Origin: Chitinimonas taiwanensis DSM 18899
Lineage (GTDB): Bacteria > Pseudomonadota > Gammaproteobacteria > Burkholderiales > Chitinimonadaceae
Length of the DNA stretch: 64,000 nucleotides
Assembly: GCF_900119825.1 (NCBI RefSeq)
Contig: NZ_FPKR01000012.1
Span: 1-64,000, forward strand
Direction: 5' to 3'
Shown here one piece after another: positions 1-9,140 of the stretch (its first letter is position 1; each line of letters begins with the position of its first letter). Under the pieces are notes generated by a model. It saw only the letters and a list, made by a program, of their open reading frames with translations. It was not told the origin of the DNA and did no database searches. The position numbers and the translations under genes were made by a program.

Positions 1-198
1 ATCCCCTGCTTTCATCCTTAGATCGTATGCGGTATTAATCCGACTTTCGCCGGGTTATCCCCCACTACACGGTACGTTCCGATGCATTACTCACCCGTTC
101 GCCACTAACTTAGGTGCAAGCACCTAAGCCCGTTCGACTTGCATGTGTAAAGCATGCCGCCAGCGTTCAATCTGAGCCAGGATCAAACTCTTGAGTTC
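1..198 (-). rRNA. rrs: 16S rRNA, 5' portion only
   Basis: Read on the minus strand, this is the start of a bacterial 16S rRNA. It has the universal 27F-type segment AGAGTTTGATCCTGGCTCAG, then the ATTGAACGCTGGCGGCATGC block and further conserved 5'-domain sequence. Aligning the GATC of that segment with E. coli positions 15-18 places the mature 5' end near 198. The rest of the gene and of the rrn operon lies before the window. The GGCGGCATGCTTTACACATG wording is typical of Beta- and Gammaproteobacteria. Confidence 0.97.
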
Positions 199-311
199 AA
201 TCTCTGTTTTGCTTCAATTTCTGGCTTGCAAAATCAAAACCGTCGAAACGATTTCAATATCTGCGTAAGCCTTGGCTTCTCAACCAAGCGCCTACGCTTA
301 TCGGTTGTATC

Positions 312-323
312 TTGTTAAAGAGC
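312..323 (-). promoter_or_regulatory. boxA antitermination site of the rRNA leader
   Basis: The minus strand reads GCTCTTTAACAA, matching the boxA core (GCTCTTTAA) found in proteobacterial rRNA leaders. It sits about 115 nt before the mature 16S 5' end and downstream of the promoter, as expected. By family knowledge it recruits the Nus antitermination factors. Confidence 0.85.
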
Positions 324-400
324 GTTTGCTTCTTCAGACTCACTCAGCTAGACTCGTTTGTTTCGCTTCGTTTTTGTCTGCGTCAGCAGCAGAGAGGCGA

Positions 401-429
401 ACTATACGCAGCCCTTCGAATCGCGTCAA
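401..429 (-). promoter_or_regulatory. sigma70 promoter of the rRNA operon
   Basis: On the minus strand there is TTGACG (429-424), a 17-bp spacer and TATAGT (406-401), a near-consensus sigma70 promoter. Transcription would start near 394, giving a leader of about 195 nt that includes boxA. Only this one promoter is obvious. Confidence 0.85.
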
Positions 430-602
430 CACCTCCAAACAACAAATTCCACAACACACCCCCACAAAACGCATAAGTGCCTGATTATTAATTGGCACCG
501 CACCAAAAGATTTTTACGCCACCTCGCGCAAACCTGCGCATTGCCTCGCCCAGCCACCCTCACCGGCACGATCAAACAGCGCGAAACACCCACAACACCA
601 TG

Positions 603-628
603 CAAAACGCCCCTTTTGGGGCGTTTTG
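603..628 (-). terminator. Rho-independent terminator after the THUMP methyltransferase gene
   Basis: A perfect 10-bp inverted repeat (AAAACGCCCC / GGGGCGTTTT) with a 4-nt loop has T-runs on both sides. It lies about 23 bp past the stop of the upstream minus-strand gene and separates that operon from the rRNA promoter. Confidence 0.85.
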
Positions 629-650
629 ACGTTCATACATACATAAGTTT

Positions 651-1811
651 CTAGCTAGCGTCGCTCTTGCGATTGCTGCCGGCCACCATGCGGTACTCGA
701 ACAAGCGGCATTCCAGCGAGCCGTTGAACAAGACCGTGCGCTTGCTGGCAGATAGGCGGATCAGCTTGGCCAGGCGCAGGTCGGCGGTGAAGTAATACGC
801 GCGCCAACCGGCAAAGCGTTGCTTGAGCGCATGCCCAAGCATCGGATAGAGTGCATCCAGCCAGGTCTGCTCTTCCAGACGGATGCCATATGGCGGGTTA
901 CAGATCAGCACGCCCGAATCAGCCGGCGCATTGCGTTCCAATGCATCCGCCTCTTCCAGCACAACGGCGTCACTTACACCGGCTGCCGCGAGGTTGGCGC
1001 GCGCAGCATCCAGAACAGCGGGTGTATCGTCGCTGCCATAGATGGCAGCCGGTGATACCGCCAACTCGGCTTCGATGGCCGCTTGTTTGAGTTGCGCCCA
1101 GAGCGCCGCATCGAATTGCGTGAAGCGCTCGAAGGCAAAGTGGCGCCAGCGGCCTGGGGCAATCCGTTTGGCCATCATAGCGGCTTCGATCAGAAAGGTG
1201 CCGCTGCCGCACATCGGGTCCAGCAGCGGTTCATCCAGCTGCCAGCCCGTCAAGCGCAGGATGCCGGCCGCCAGGTTTTCACGCAGCGGTGCATCGCCGG
1301 TTTCGCGTCGATAGCCGCGCTTGAACAGCGCCTCGCCGCTGGTATCTATATATAGCGTTTGCTGACGCTCGGTCAGAAACACATGCAGGCGGATATCAGG
1401 CATCGCGGTATCCACGCTGGGGCGCTCACCGCAGGCGGCACGAAACGCATCGCACACTGCGTCTTTTACCTTGAGGGCGATGAAGTCGAGGCTGCGCAGC
1501 TTGCAGCCCACACCGGTGACAGCGACCTTGATGGTGCGGCTGACATCGAACAGCGCCGGCCACTCGAGTGCGCGCGCCGCCTTATAGATATCGTCTTCCG
1601 TCCGATAGCTGCGTTCAGCCAGGCGCCACAGGATGCGGCTGGCGATGCGGCTATGCAGATTGGCCCGGTACATCAGCGCCCAGTCGCCGTGAAAAGCCAC
1701 GCCACCGTCGGTAGGCGACACGCCCTGTGCGCCCAGTTCAGCCAGCTCTTGGGCAAGGACGGTTTCCAGGCCACGTGGGCAAGGCGCAAAGTAATGGAAA
1801 ACTTGTTTCAT
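651..1811 (-). CDS. THUMP-domain class I SAM-dependent RNA methyltransferase (RlmL N-terminal-like)
   Basis: This 386-residue protein resembles the m2G methyltransferase half of RlmL (YcbY). The N-terminus is a ferredoxin-like plus THUMP RNA-binding region (FHYFAPCPRGLE, then about residues 45-160). The C-terminal Rossmann methyltransferase has the UPF0020 motif DPMCGSGTFLIEAA near residue 210 and the catalytic motif NPPYG near 305. It lacks the second RlmK half, so it is a stand-alone form as in many betaproteobacteria. The likely role is methylation of 23S rRNA guanine; the target site is not proven. The ATG at 1811 is chosen because homologues begin MKQ-FHYFAPCPRG; the longer frame runs into the yjbR gene. 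It follows yjbR by 11 bp and ends at a terminator. Confidence 0.85.
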   Translation of the reverse strand: MKQVFHYFAPCPRGLETVLAQELAELGAQGVSPTDGGVAFHGDWALMYRANLHSRIASRILWRLAERSYRTEDDIYKAARALEWPALFDVSRTIKVAVTGVGCKLRSLDFIALKVKDAVCDAFRAACGERPSVDTAMPDIRLHVFLTERQQTLYIDTSGEALFKRGYRRETGDAPLRENLAAGILRLTGWQLDEPLLDPMCGSGTFLIEAAMMAKRIAPGRWRHFAFERFTQFDAALWAQLKQAAIEAELAVSPAAIYGSDDTPAVLDAARANLAAAGVSDAVVLEEADALERNAPADSGVLICNPPYGIRLEEQTWLDALYPMLGHALKQRFAGWRAYYFTADLRLAKLIRLSASKRTVLFNGSLECRLFEYRMVAGSNRKSDAS

Positions 1812-1822
1812 CGGGTTCCGTT

Positions 1823-2173
1823 TCAGGCAGACAGCGCGTCGCGCTGTTTTTTGGGCAGTTTCGCGCGCACCAGGCAATAGGACTGGTGCAAGAGTTCATG
1901 TAGCACAGCCGCCGGCAGCACATCGGGCCGGTCGAGCTGAATCCAGCCATGGCGGGCCAGATAGGGCGCCGCTTGAATACCGGGCTGGTCGGTCAGCTCC
2001 AGAAAACGCTCCGGGCTGACCTTGAAAGACATCGTCTGAGCGCCGACTTGTGGCTCGCGATACAGACAGAACATTTTGCCGCCGACCGAATGGACGCGCA
2101 CATCGCGCCATTTCACATCGCTACTCACCCCAGGCCAACTGCCACACAGTTCGGCGATCTGAGCAAAATGCAT
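1823..2173 (-). CDS. MmcQ/YjbR family protein
   Basis: At 116 residues this is the usual length for the MmcQ/YjbR family, which has a CyaY-like fold. Visible signatures are the N-terminal LCGSWPGVSSDVKW stretch, KMFCLYRE, MSFKVSPERFLELTD and the C-terminal GWIQLDRP...L..LLHQSYCLVRAKLPKK. Biochemical function is poorly known; E. coli YjbR has been described as DNA-binding-like. It lies 72 bp downstream of the condensin-like mksB gene and 11 bp upstream of the THUMP methyltransferase, so it is probably co-transcribed. A role with the condensin is only suggested by position. Confidence 0.8.
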   Translation of the reverse strand: MHFAQIAELCGSWPGVSSDVKWRDVRVHSVGGKMFCLYREPQVGAQTMSFKVSPERFLELTDQPGIQAAPYLARHGWIQLDRPDVLPAAVLHELLHQSYCLVRAKLPKKQRDALSA

Positions 2174-2245
2174 TTGATACTCCAGACAAGGGGCTGCGCT
2201 TCATTCAAGCACGTATCCACCAGCTTGCCGAGTTCGCACAACGCC

Positions 2246-5056
2246 TCAGGCAGACTTATTCACCCGCCGGCGCGCCTGGCTGATCACCGGCGCCCAGCGC
2301 TCGCCCGGGCGCTTCTTATAAGTACACAGGGTTAGCTCGCTCGGCGCGAAGGCATTCACATTATGGGTAAGCGGCGTGGTGATCAGATATTGCGCCTGGG
2401 TCGCTTTCAGGAAGGCGCCTACCTTGTCGATGTTCAGCACGTCCAGGTGAGCAAATGGCTCGTCGATAAACACGAAGCCAGAAGGATTGCTCTCATCCAT
2501 CATCAGGCCGATCAGCAGGATCAGCGACTTCATCACCTGCTGGCCACCCGACGCTTCGCCATCGTTGAGGCCCATCATGCCCTTCTGGTCGAAGTCGAAG
2601 CGCACAGCCAGGCCGGCCTGGGCCAGGGTCACATCATCGTTATCCAGATGGGGCGGATCCACTTCCACCACGATGCCGGACAGCTCACCCAAGCGTTTGA
2701 TGTTGGCGCTGTAGGCGCGCACAGTCGCGCGCAGCTTGGCGATATACGCGCTGCGCGCCTCGTCGGTCAGCTCGCGCGCGCGCTCCACTTCACGGCTGCG
2801 TGCCGCGGTGTCACCGGCCAGCTGCTCATAGTCCTGCTGCATCTTTTCGCGCAGTTCCAGCACGCTGGCATCGCGCTCCCAGTCGCCATGCTCAAGCCGC
2901 TCGCGTTGGCGATGGATATCGTGGCGCACATTCTGGGCCGAGCCCCACTCTTCACGCAGGGCCGGCAAGGTTTGCGTGGCCAGCCCCTGCTCAATCAGCG
3001 TGGCGCGCAGCTGCTTGGCTTCTTCGATCTGACGCGTCTGCTCCTGCTGGCGGCTTTCCACCTGGGCCAGCAGATCGCTGACCTGCTTGAGCAGACCATT
3101 ACGGCTGATCTCGATTTCCTTCATACGCAAGCGAGCATCCATGCCGGCCTTGCGCATGGTCTCCAGTCCCTGCTGCTGCTCAGCCAGTTCAGCGCCCAGG
3201 CGCTGGGCCTCGCTCTGCAGCTCGGGCAACATCTTTTCCGCGGCGTCGAATTCATCGCGGCGCGCGGCCAGCTGCTGGACTGCATCCATGCCGGCCAGTT
3301 GCAGCTGCAGCCCCGAAACCTCGCGCCCCAGCTCCACCGAGGCGCCTTCCCAATCGAGGATCTGCTGGTTCAAATCGCGCAGGCGGCGGCTCACCTCGGT
3401 CAGGCGCGATTGACGGGCGCCCTCGCCAAAATGGTGATCACGCGCGTCGACGCCGATATGGCGCGCGCCGCGACGCTCCTTGTGATAGCCCTCACGAGTG
3501 ATCCAGTCGCTCTGCACGCCGGCCGCCGCCTCGATCGACTTCACCCGCTGCACCTGATTGAGCTGACGGGTCAACCAGGCCGGCGCATCGGTCTTGATGT
3601 CGAGGATTTCCAGGATCGAACCGGGCACCGCCTTCGGGGGCGCTTCGCGCTCGGGCACGATGAAATGGCGGTATTGCAGACGCTGGCCGATCTGGAAGGC
3701 GGCCTGACGATCCGACTCACGATTGAGCAGGATGATGTGCCGATACGGGGCGAGCAGCGCCTCGACCGCGCCTTGCCAGCTGTTATCGCGCACTTCAACA
3801 ATTTCGCTCAGTAGCTGGTGGCCAATGCCGGCCTCATCCAGCGCGGCGCGCATCTGGCGCACAAACGGTTCGCTCGGCTGACGGCCGCCCTGCAGGGCAA
3901 ATTGCAACTCGGATAGTTGCTCGCGCTCCAGCTTGGCTTGCTTGATGCGCGCCTGCAGCTCGGCCTGCTCGCCACGCAGACGGCCGAGCTTATCGCCCAG
4001 TTCCGCCGCATCGGCACCCGACTCCGCCTCGGCCAGCGCCTTCATGCGATCACGCTGCTCAAGCAACTTCTCGGCCGCGCGCGCCTCGGTCTTGGCTTGT
4101 TGGAAAGGCTCCCACAGCTGCTGATAGCTGGCCTCGGCCTGTTTTTCCGCGCCGATCACCGCCTCGGCCGCCGCCGCCTGCTCGCGCAGCTCGGCATCCG
4201 CGCGGTTCAGTTCATCCTGGCGCAGCTTAAGGTTGCGGCGCATGCCCTTGAACTGACCGACATAGCCCATCACCGAGTCATACGACTCCAGATAGCGCAT
4301 GGCCGGCAGCACGCTGTTTTCCAGGCGCTGTACTTCCTGCTCGAGGGTTTGCCAGTCCAGATAGCGCTGGGCGCGCGTGCGCATATTGTTGACGCGCACC
4401 TCCAGGCCATCCAGCTGGCGGGTCAGCTCCTGCAGCTCGTTCTCGGCTTCCTTCTGTTCGTGCTTGGCCTGCTGGTAGTTGTCCAGCACCGCCTTATCGC
4501 CGAAAACCTGGAACACCAGGTCAAGCAGCGCCTTCGGGCCGTATTCGCATAACTTGTCGGTATCGCCCTGCTCAAGCGCCAGCACCTCGGCAATCGCACG
4601 GGTCAGGCCGGCCTGCTCAAGATTGAGCTTGTAATCGCGCACCCCAAGCCAGCTCAGGGTCTTTTCCGTTTCCGGGTTCAGCTCGACCACGCCTGAGGCG
4701 ATCGCATAGTGGCGCACCCAGTCACCGCCCTGCTTGGACACCCGGCAGAACAGGGTGACCGCATCATCGGCAATCGCCCAGAACGGGCGCTGGCGGAAGA
4801 AGTCACCCGACTTCATAGTCGGGTTATCCACCACGGCGCGCAGCCAGGCGGTCGGTTCGGACGCATTGCGCACATAGCGCTTGTAATCGCGCCGGCCCGA
4901 GCAGGGCAGCGCCAGCAGGGTGCGCAAGGCATCCAGCAGGGTGGTCTTGCCCGAGCCATTCGGGCCGACGATGGTGACGATCTGGGCGTCGAGCGGGACT
5001 TCGATGCTCTGCCAGAAGTCCCAGTTACGCATTTCGAGTTTTCGGAATTGGAACAT
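2246..5056 (-). CDS. mksB: MksB-like SMC ATPase of a MukBEF-related condensin
   Basis: This 936-residue SMC-type ATPase has Walker A GPNGSGKTTLLDALRTLLAL at about residues 31-50. Long heptad-rich coiled coils follow (roughly 185-400 and 560-760) around a hinge-like segment at about 410-550 that includes EGYHKERRGARHIG. The C-terminal head has the ABC signature EASGGQQVMKSL and Walker B FVFIDEPFAHLD. Its size fits MksB/JetC, which is shorter than MukB. It is the last of three genes mksF-mksE-mksB, 42 bp after mksE. By family knowledge the complex loads on DNA and extrudes loops, acting in chromosome organisation or, as Wadjet, in plasmid cleavage. No JetD/MksG nuclease is present, favouring the housekeeping role. 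Confidence 0.8.
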   Translation of the reverse strand: MFQFRKLEMRNWDFWQSIEVPLDAQIVTIVGPNGSGKTTLLDALRTLLALPCSGRRDYKRYVRNASEPTAWLRAVVDNPTMKSGDFFRQRPFWAIADDAVTLFCRVSKQGGDWVRHYAIASGVVELNPETEKTLSWLGVRDYKLNLEQAGLTRAIAEVLALEQGDTDKLCEYGPKALLDLVFQVFGDKAVLDNYQQAKHEQKEAENELQELTRQLDGLEVRVNNMRTRAQRYLDWQTLEQEVQRLENSVLPAMRYLESYDSVMGYVGQFKGMRRNLKLRQDELNRADAELREQAAAAEAVIGAEKQAEASYQQLWEPFQQAKTEARAAEKLLEQRDRMKALAEAESGADAAELGDKLGRLRGEQAELQARIKQAKLEREQLSELQFALQGGRQPSEPFVRQMRAALDEAGIGHQLLSEIVEVRDNSWQGAVEALLAPYRHIILLNRESDRQAAFQIGQRLQYRHFIVPEREAPPKAVPGSILEILDIKTDAPAWLTRQLNQVQRVKSIEAAAGVQSDWITREGYHKERRGARHIGVDARDHHFGEGARQSRLTEVSRRLRDLNQQILDWEGASVELGREVSGLQLQLAGMDAVQQLAARRDEFDAAEKMLPELQSEAQRLGAELAEQQQGLETMRKAGMDARLRMKEIEISRNGLLKQVSDLLAQVESRQQEQTRQIEEAKQLRATLIEQGLATQTLPALREEWGSAQNVRHDIHRQRERLEHGDWERDASVLELREKMQQDYEQLAGDTAARSREVERARELTDEARSAYIAKLRATVRAYSANIKRLGELSGIVVEVDPPHLDNDDVTLAQAGLAVRFDFDQKGMMGLNDGEASGGQQVMKSLILLIGLMMDESNPSGFVFIDEPFAHLDVLNIDKVGAFLKATQAQYLITTPLTHNVNAFAPSELTLCTYKKRPGERWAPVISQARRRVNKSA

Positions 5057-5098
5057 CGTGAACGCGATCTTTCCTGCCAGGCCGTGAAGGCGGCGTAT

Positions 5099-5752
5099 TT
5101 ATTCGGTTGTGCTGCCGGCGTCGGCAGCGCGGCGCTTGAGCACATCGCTCAGCGCACCTTCGATGATGCGTGGCGCCAGCGTGCTGTAGTCGAGCATCAG
5201 ATCGAGCAGCGGCCCCTCCAGCAGCATCTTGTTGCGTCGTTCGATAAAGCCGAGGCGGGCCAGCTGGCCCAGATTGGCATTCATGCGCGTCTTGCCGCCC
5301 AGCTTGTCGCGGAAGTCGGCGAACAGCGCATCTTCGGGTACACCGACCGAGACGTCCTCGCCCTGGGCCAGCGGCTTCTCCGCGCCGAACATATCGGCCT
5401 GCCCCTCGCGCTCTTTCTCGGCTCGGGTCACCTGGCGCTCACGCTTGGGCAGGATGATCAGCGCCCACAGCACAATCAGCAGCGCGATCGCATCGCGCGG
5501 CAGATTCATATTGTTGCTGAGCCAGGCTTCACCTTCACCGAATACGAAGGCTTCCATGTCCTGCTGCAAGCCGACAGCGATATGCTCGGCGTAGGGGTTC
5601 TCCAGCAGAGTCAGGCCAACTTCATTCAGGCGGTGCTCGAGTGCACGGCGGAAATCCTCATCAACCAGCGCGCGGCGCGCGAGCGGATCGACACGGGGAA
5701 TAAAGCGGTGCGCAATCAGGCGCGCGCACAGGATGGAGATCGCGTCATTCAT
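5099..5752 (-). CDS. mksE: MksE-like KITE subunit of condensin
   Basis: The 217-residue protein lies between a kleisin-like and an SMC gene, the position and size of MukE/MksE/JetB. Visible features are a long helical N-terminus (ISILCARLIAHRFIPRVD), a central hydrophobic helix (AIALLIVLWALIILPKRERQ) and a winged-helix-like C-terminal segment (ANLGQLARLGFIERRNKMLLEGPLLDLMLDY). Partners of this family dimerise and bind the kleisin. The ATG at 5752 (MNDAISIL) is chosen because the longer reading overlaps mksF with unlikely sequence. It starts 37 bp after mksF. Identity rests mostly on operon context, so it is less certain than the SMC. Confidence 0.7.
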   Translation of the reverse strand: MNDAISILCARLIAHRFIPRVDPLARRALVDEDFRRALEHRLNEVGLTLLENPYAEHIAVGLQQDMEAFVFGEGEAWLSNNMNLPRDAIALLIVLWALIILPKRERQVTRAEKEREGQADMFGAEKPLAQGEDVSVGVPEDALFADFRDKLGGKTRMNANLGQLARLGFIERRNKMLLEGPLLDLMLDYSTLAPRIIEGALSDVLKRRAADAGSTTE

Positions 5753-5789
5753 AGCGGGACCAGGCAAGCAGCACAGGCGGCTTGCGCTT

Positions 5790-7055
5790 TCATGAGGTGG
5801 GCTTTGCAGTAGGCAGCAGCGCGCCACGGGTCAGCGCGGCTACTTCGGGATGATCGAGTTGATCCACTTCGGCGCCATGCGCCAGGCGCAGCGGCAGCTT
5901 GACGATATCGCCGACCACGCTTTGCTCCAGCGCCGCATCGGCATCGCCCAGCAAGGACAGCAGGGACAGGCGGTAGGCGGTTTCCGGATAGCTATCGACC
6001 AGCACGGCGCTGCGCAGATCGGCGCTTTGCGCCACGCCGGCCAAGAGCGCGTACAGCGCCTCGGCTTCGAACAGGCGTTCGGCCTCGGGTGCATCCAGCA
6101 GCGGGGCGGCCAGCTTGCTGGGCAGGGCCGCGCTTTGTGCGGCAACGCGTTCGCGCTCGAGCAGCTCGAACTCGGCCACATCGACCATCTCGGCACCGGT
6201 GGCCAGCGCCAGCTGCGGCGGGAAGCACAGCATGCCGCGCGCCATGCCGGCCAACTCGACCTGGCTCGCACCGCGTAGCCAATCGCCGATATCGCTCGAA
6301 GTCAGGCCGGACGCCCCCAGATGCACACGCTGCGCCTGCAGCTGGTTCAGACGGCGCTGGAAGCTGCCAGTCAGGCGCAGGATGCGCGATTGCGCCATGC
6401 CGATGGCCTGGACCTGGTCGAGCACGCGCCGGTCCAGCGCCTCGTCCTCGAACATGGCGCGAATCACTTCGGTGCCCTTCTGCACCCAGCGCCAGACGGC
6501 TTCGAGCCGCTTCTGGGCCTTCTGGATCTGGAATTCCGACTGCGACTCGAGCGCGTCCTCAAAGTGCTTGTAGAGCTCGTTCAGGCGTGCGAGCAGATGC
6601 TGGAGCGTTTCATTCGACACCCGCCCCATCTGCTGCTGACCGACGGCTTGCGAGGTCAGATAGCCGAGTTCGGCATCCTGATCCGAGAAGGCCAGCAGCG
6701 TCGATACCGACGCCAAGGCGATGCGGCCGGTCTCGGCGATCTGGTACAGGCTCTCGTCCGCATCCCATAGCAGCAGGCCGTTCTCGCGCAAACGGGCCAA
6801 CACGGTGCGCAGCTTGACCGGGTTCACATAGGCGAAATGCGCCTCGAGCTGGGCCGGCGACCAGCGCGGCTCCTGCCCACGCGCGCCGATTTCGCGCAGC
6901 ACCATCAGGCGCATCAACACCTGTTCCTCGTTGCCGTGGAACAGGGTGATGAAGGCATTGATCAGGGGTCGGGCCTGCAGGAGGTCCGCCAGCGGCGGCA
7001 CCTCGGCCGGGTTCAGGCCGGCCGCCAGGAAATCGGCAAGCTTCTCGTCGGACAC
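5790..7055 (-). CDS. mksF: MksF-like kleisin subunit of condensin
   Basis: This 421-residue protein opens the condensin operon. About residues 25-120 look like a winged-helix domain (PLINAFITLFHGNEEQVLMRLMVLREIG, then VNPVKLRTVLARLRENGLLLWD). A long helical middle (about 150-260, with SQSEFQIQKAQKRLEAVWRW) and a C-terminal region follow, the general plan of MukF/MksF/JetA. The start is GTG at 7055, 11 bp after the obgE stop, with a CAGG in a suitable position, so translation is probably linked to obgE. Sequence identity to known MksF proteins cannot be measured here; the call leans on the SMC neighbour. Confidence 0.7.
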   Translation of the reverse strand: MSDEKLADFLAAGLNPAEVPPLADLLQARPLINAFITLFHGNEEQVLMRLMVLREIGARGQEPRWSPAQLEAHFAYVNPVKLRTVLARLRENGLLLWDADESLYQIAETGRIALASVSTLLAFSDQDAELGYLTSQAVGQQQMGRVSNETLQHLLARLNELYKHFEDALESQSEFQIQKAQKRLEAVWRWVQKGTEVIRAMFEDEALDRRVLDQVQAIGMAQSRILRLTGSFQRRLNQLQAQRVHLGASGLTSSDIGDWLRGASQVELAGMARGMLCFPPQLALATGAEMVDVAEFELLERERVAAQSAALPSKLAAPLLDAPEAERLFEAEALYALLAGVAQSADLRSAVLVDSYPETAYRLSLLSLLGDADAALEQSVVGDIVKLPLRLAHGAEVDQLDHPEVAALTRGALLPTAKPTS

Positions 7056-7066
7056 CGGCGTGCCTG

Positions 7067-8304
<1,238 letters not shown>

Positions 8305-8315
8305 ACCGGGGAGAC

Positions 8316-8588
8316 TTAAGCCTCAACGCCGGTGTAGGGCAGGACCTCAACGGTCTTGCGCTTCAGCGCGCCCTTAACCACGAACTTCACGTAGCCATCA
8401 ACCTTGGCGTACAGCGTGTGGTCTTTGCCCATGCCGACATTGTCGCCAGCGTGGAAGCGGGTACCGCGTTGACGGATGATGATCGAACCTGCGTTGATCA
8501 GCTCACCACCGTAAACCTTGGTGCCCAGTCGTTTGGCTTCTGAGTCGCGACCGTTACGCGAACTACCGCCGGCTTTTTTATGTGCCAT
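8316..8588 (-). CDS. rpmA: 50S ribosomal protein L27
   Basis: The 90-residue protein starts [20 protein letters not shown] and continues [39 protein letters not shown], the full L27 pattern. Its flexible N-terminus reaches the peptidyl-transferase centre in bacterial ribosomes. The short N-terminus begins right at MAHKK, with no Firmicute-type cleaved extension. It lies 17 bp downstream of rplU and shares its promoter. Confidence 0.99.
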   Translation of the reverse strand: MAHKKAGGSSRNGRDSEAKRLGTKVYGGELINAGSIIIRQRGTRFHAGDNVGMGKDHTLYAKVDGYVKFVVKGALKRKTVEVLPYTGVEA

Positions 8589-8605
8589 GTTTCAGACTCC
8601 TTAGC

Positions 8606-8917
8606 TTACTTGACGATAGCGTCAATGCGAATTTCGGTGAAATTCTGACGATGACCTTGGCGCTTCTGGTAGTGCTTACGGCGACGCATCTTGAAGATAC
8701 GGACCTTTTCGCCACGACCATGGGCAACAACCGTTGCCTTGATCGTTGCGCCAGCAACCAGAGGGGTGCCAACCGAAACCGCTTCACCGTCCACCACCAT
8801 CAGCACTTCTTCAAGCACGATTTGGGCGTCGATGTCGGCGGCAATCTGTTCTACTTTGAGTTTTTCGCCGATGGCAACTTTGTACTGCTTGCCACCGGTT
8901 TTTACGACCGCATACAT
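8606..8917 (-). CDS. rplU: 50S ribosomal protein L21
   Basis: The 103-residue protein [14 protein letters not shown]... with the C-terminal [16 protein letters not shown] basic patch is L21, which binds 23S rRNA. It is the first gene of the rplU-rpmA unit. A good Shine-Dalgarno AGGAG sits about 8 nt before the ATG. Its own sigma70 promoter lies about 50 bp upstream. Confidence 0.99.
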   Translation of the reverse strand: MYAVVKTGGKQYKVAIGEKLKVEQIAADIDAQIVLEEVLMVVDGEAVSVGTPLVAGATIKATVVAHGRGEKVRIFKMRRRKHYQKRQGHRQNFTEIRIDAIVK

Positions 8918-8967
8918 GACTGGGCTCCTAATGAGTAACTCCCCACGCAGAGCGCAGGGAGCCGCGG

Positions 8968-8996
8968 ACTATACGGAAGTCGCTGAATTTGGTCAA
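8968..8996 (-). promoter_or_regulatory. sigma70 promoter of rplU-rpmA
   Basis: The minus strand reads TTGACC (8996-8991), a 17-bp spacer and TATAGT (8973-8968). Transcription would begin near 8961, leaving a leader of about 44 nt before rplU. Confidence 0.8.
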
Positions 8997-9099
8997 GTTT
9001 TTCCAAACAAAGCAACGCTTTTGCCCCTACCGCCCATGTCATGCCGAGATCGATCACAAAGAGTTATGCCCTGCGGGGGCCAGCCTGCGCCCGCTCGGC

Positions 9100-9105
9100 T
9101 ATAAT
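9100..9105 (+). promoter_or_regulatory. Probable -10 element of ispB
   Basis: A perfect TATAAT lies 35 bp before the ispB start. No good -35 is found 16-18 bp upstream, so the promoter is only half-supported. Confidence 0.45.
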
Positions 9106-9140
9106 CGCGCGGTTTTATTACCCAAGCCCAGCCCGCTGCC

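Larger units (their letters stand above)
199..650 (-). other. rRNA operon leader and upstream region (no protein gene)
   Basis: This stretch carries no believable protein gene. On the minus strand it holds, in transcription order, an A/T-rich upstream segment (about 430-500) that could act as an UP element, the rRNA promoter, a roughly 200-nt leader containing boxA, and the approach to the 16S rRNA. At its high-coordinate end lies the terminator of the upstream methyltransferase gene. Short open frames across it have no family features. Confidence 0.8.

Noticed and set aside
2363-3814. A 483-codon plus-strand frame opposite mksB, with similar long antisense frames opposite gabD, gabT, patD and resB
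   Set aside because: Each lies antisense to a clear gene with conserved motifs and has biased composition without recognisable domains.
2246-7055. A Wadjet plasmid-defence system
   Set aside because: The JetABC-like trio is present, but no JetD/MksG nuclease is encoded within the window and the genes follow obgE rather than a defence island.
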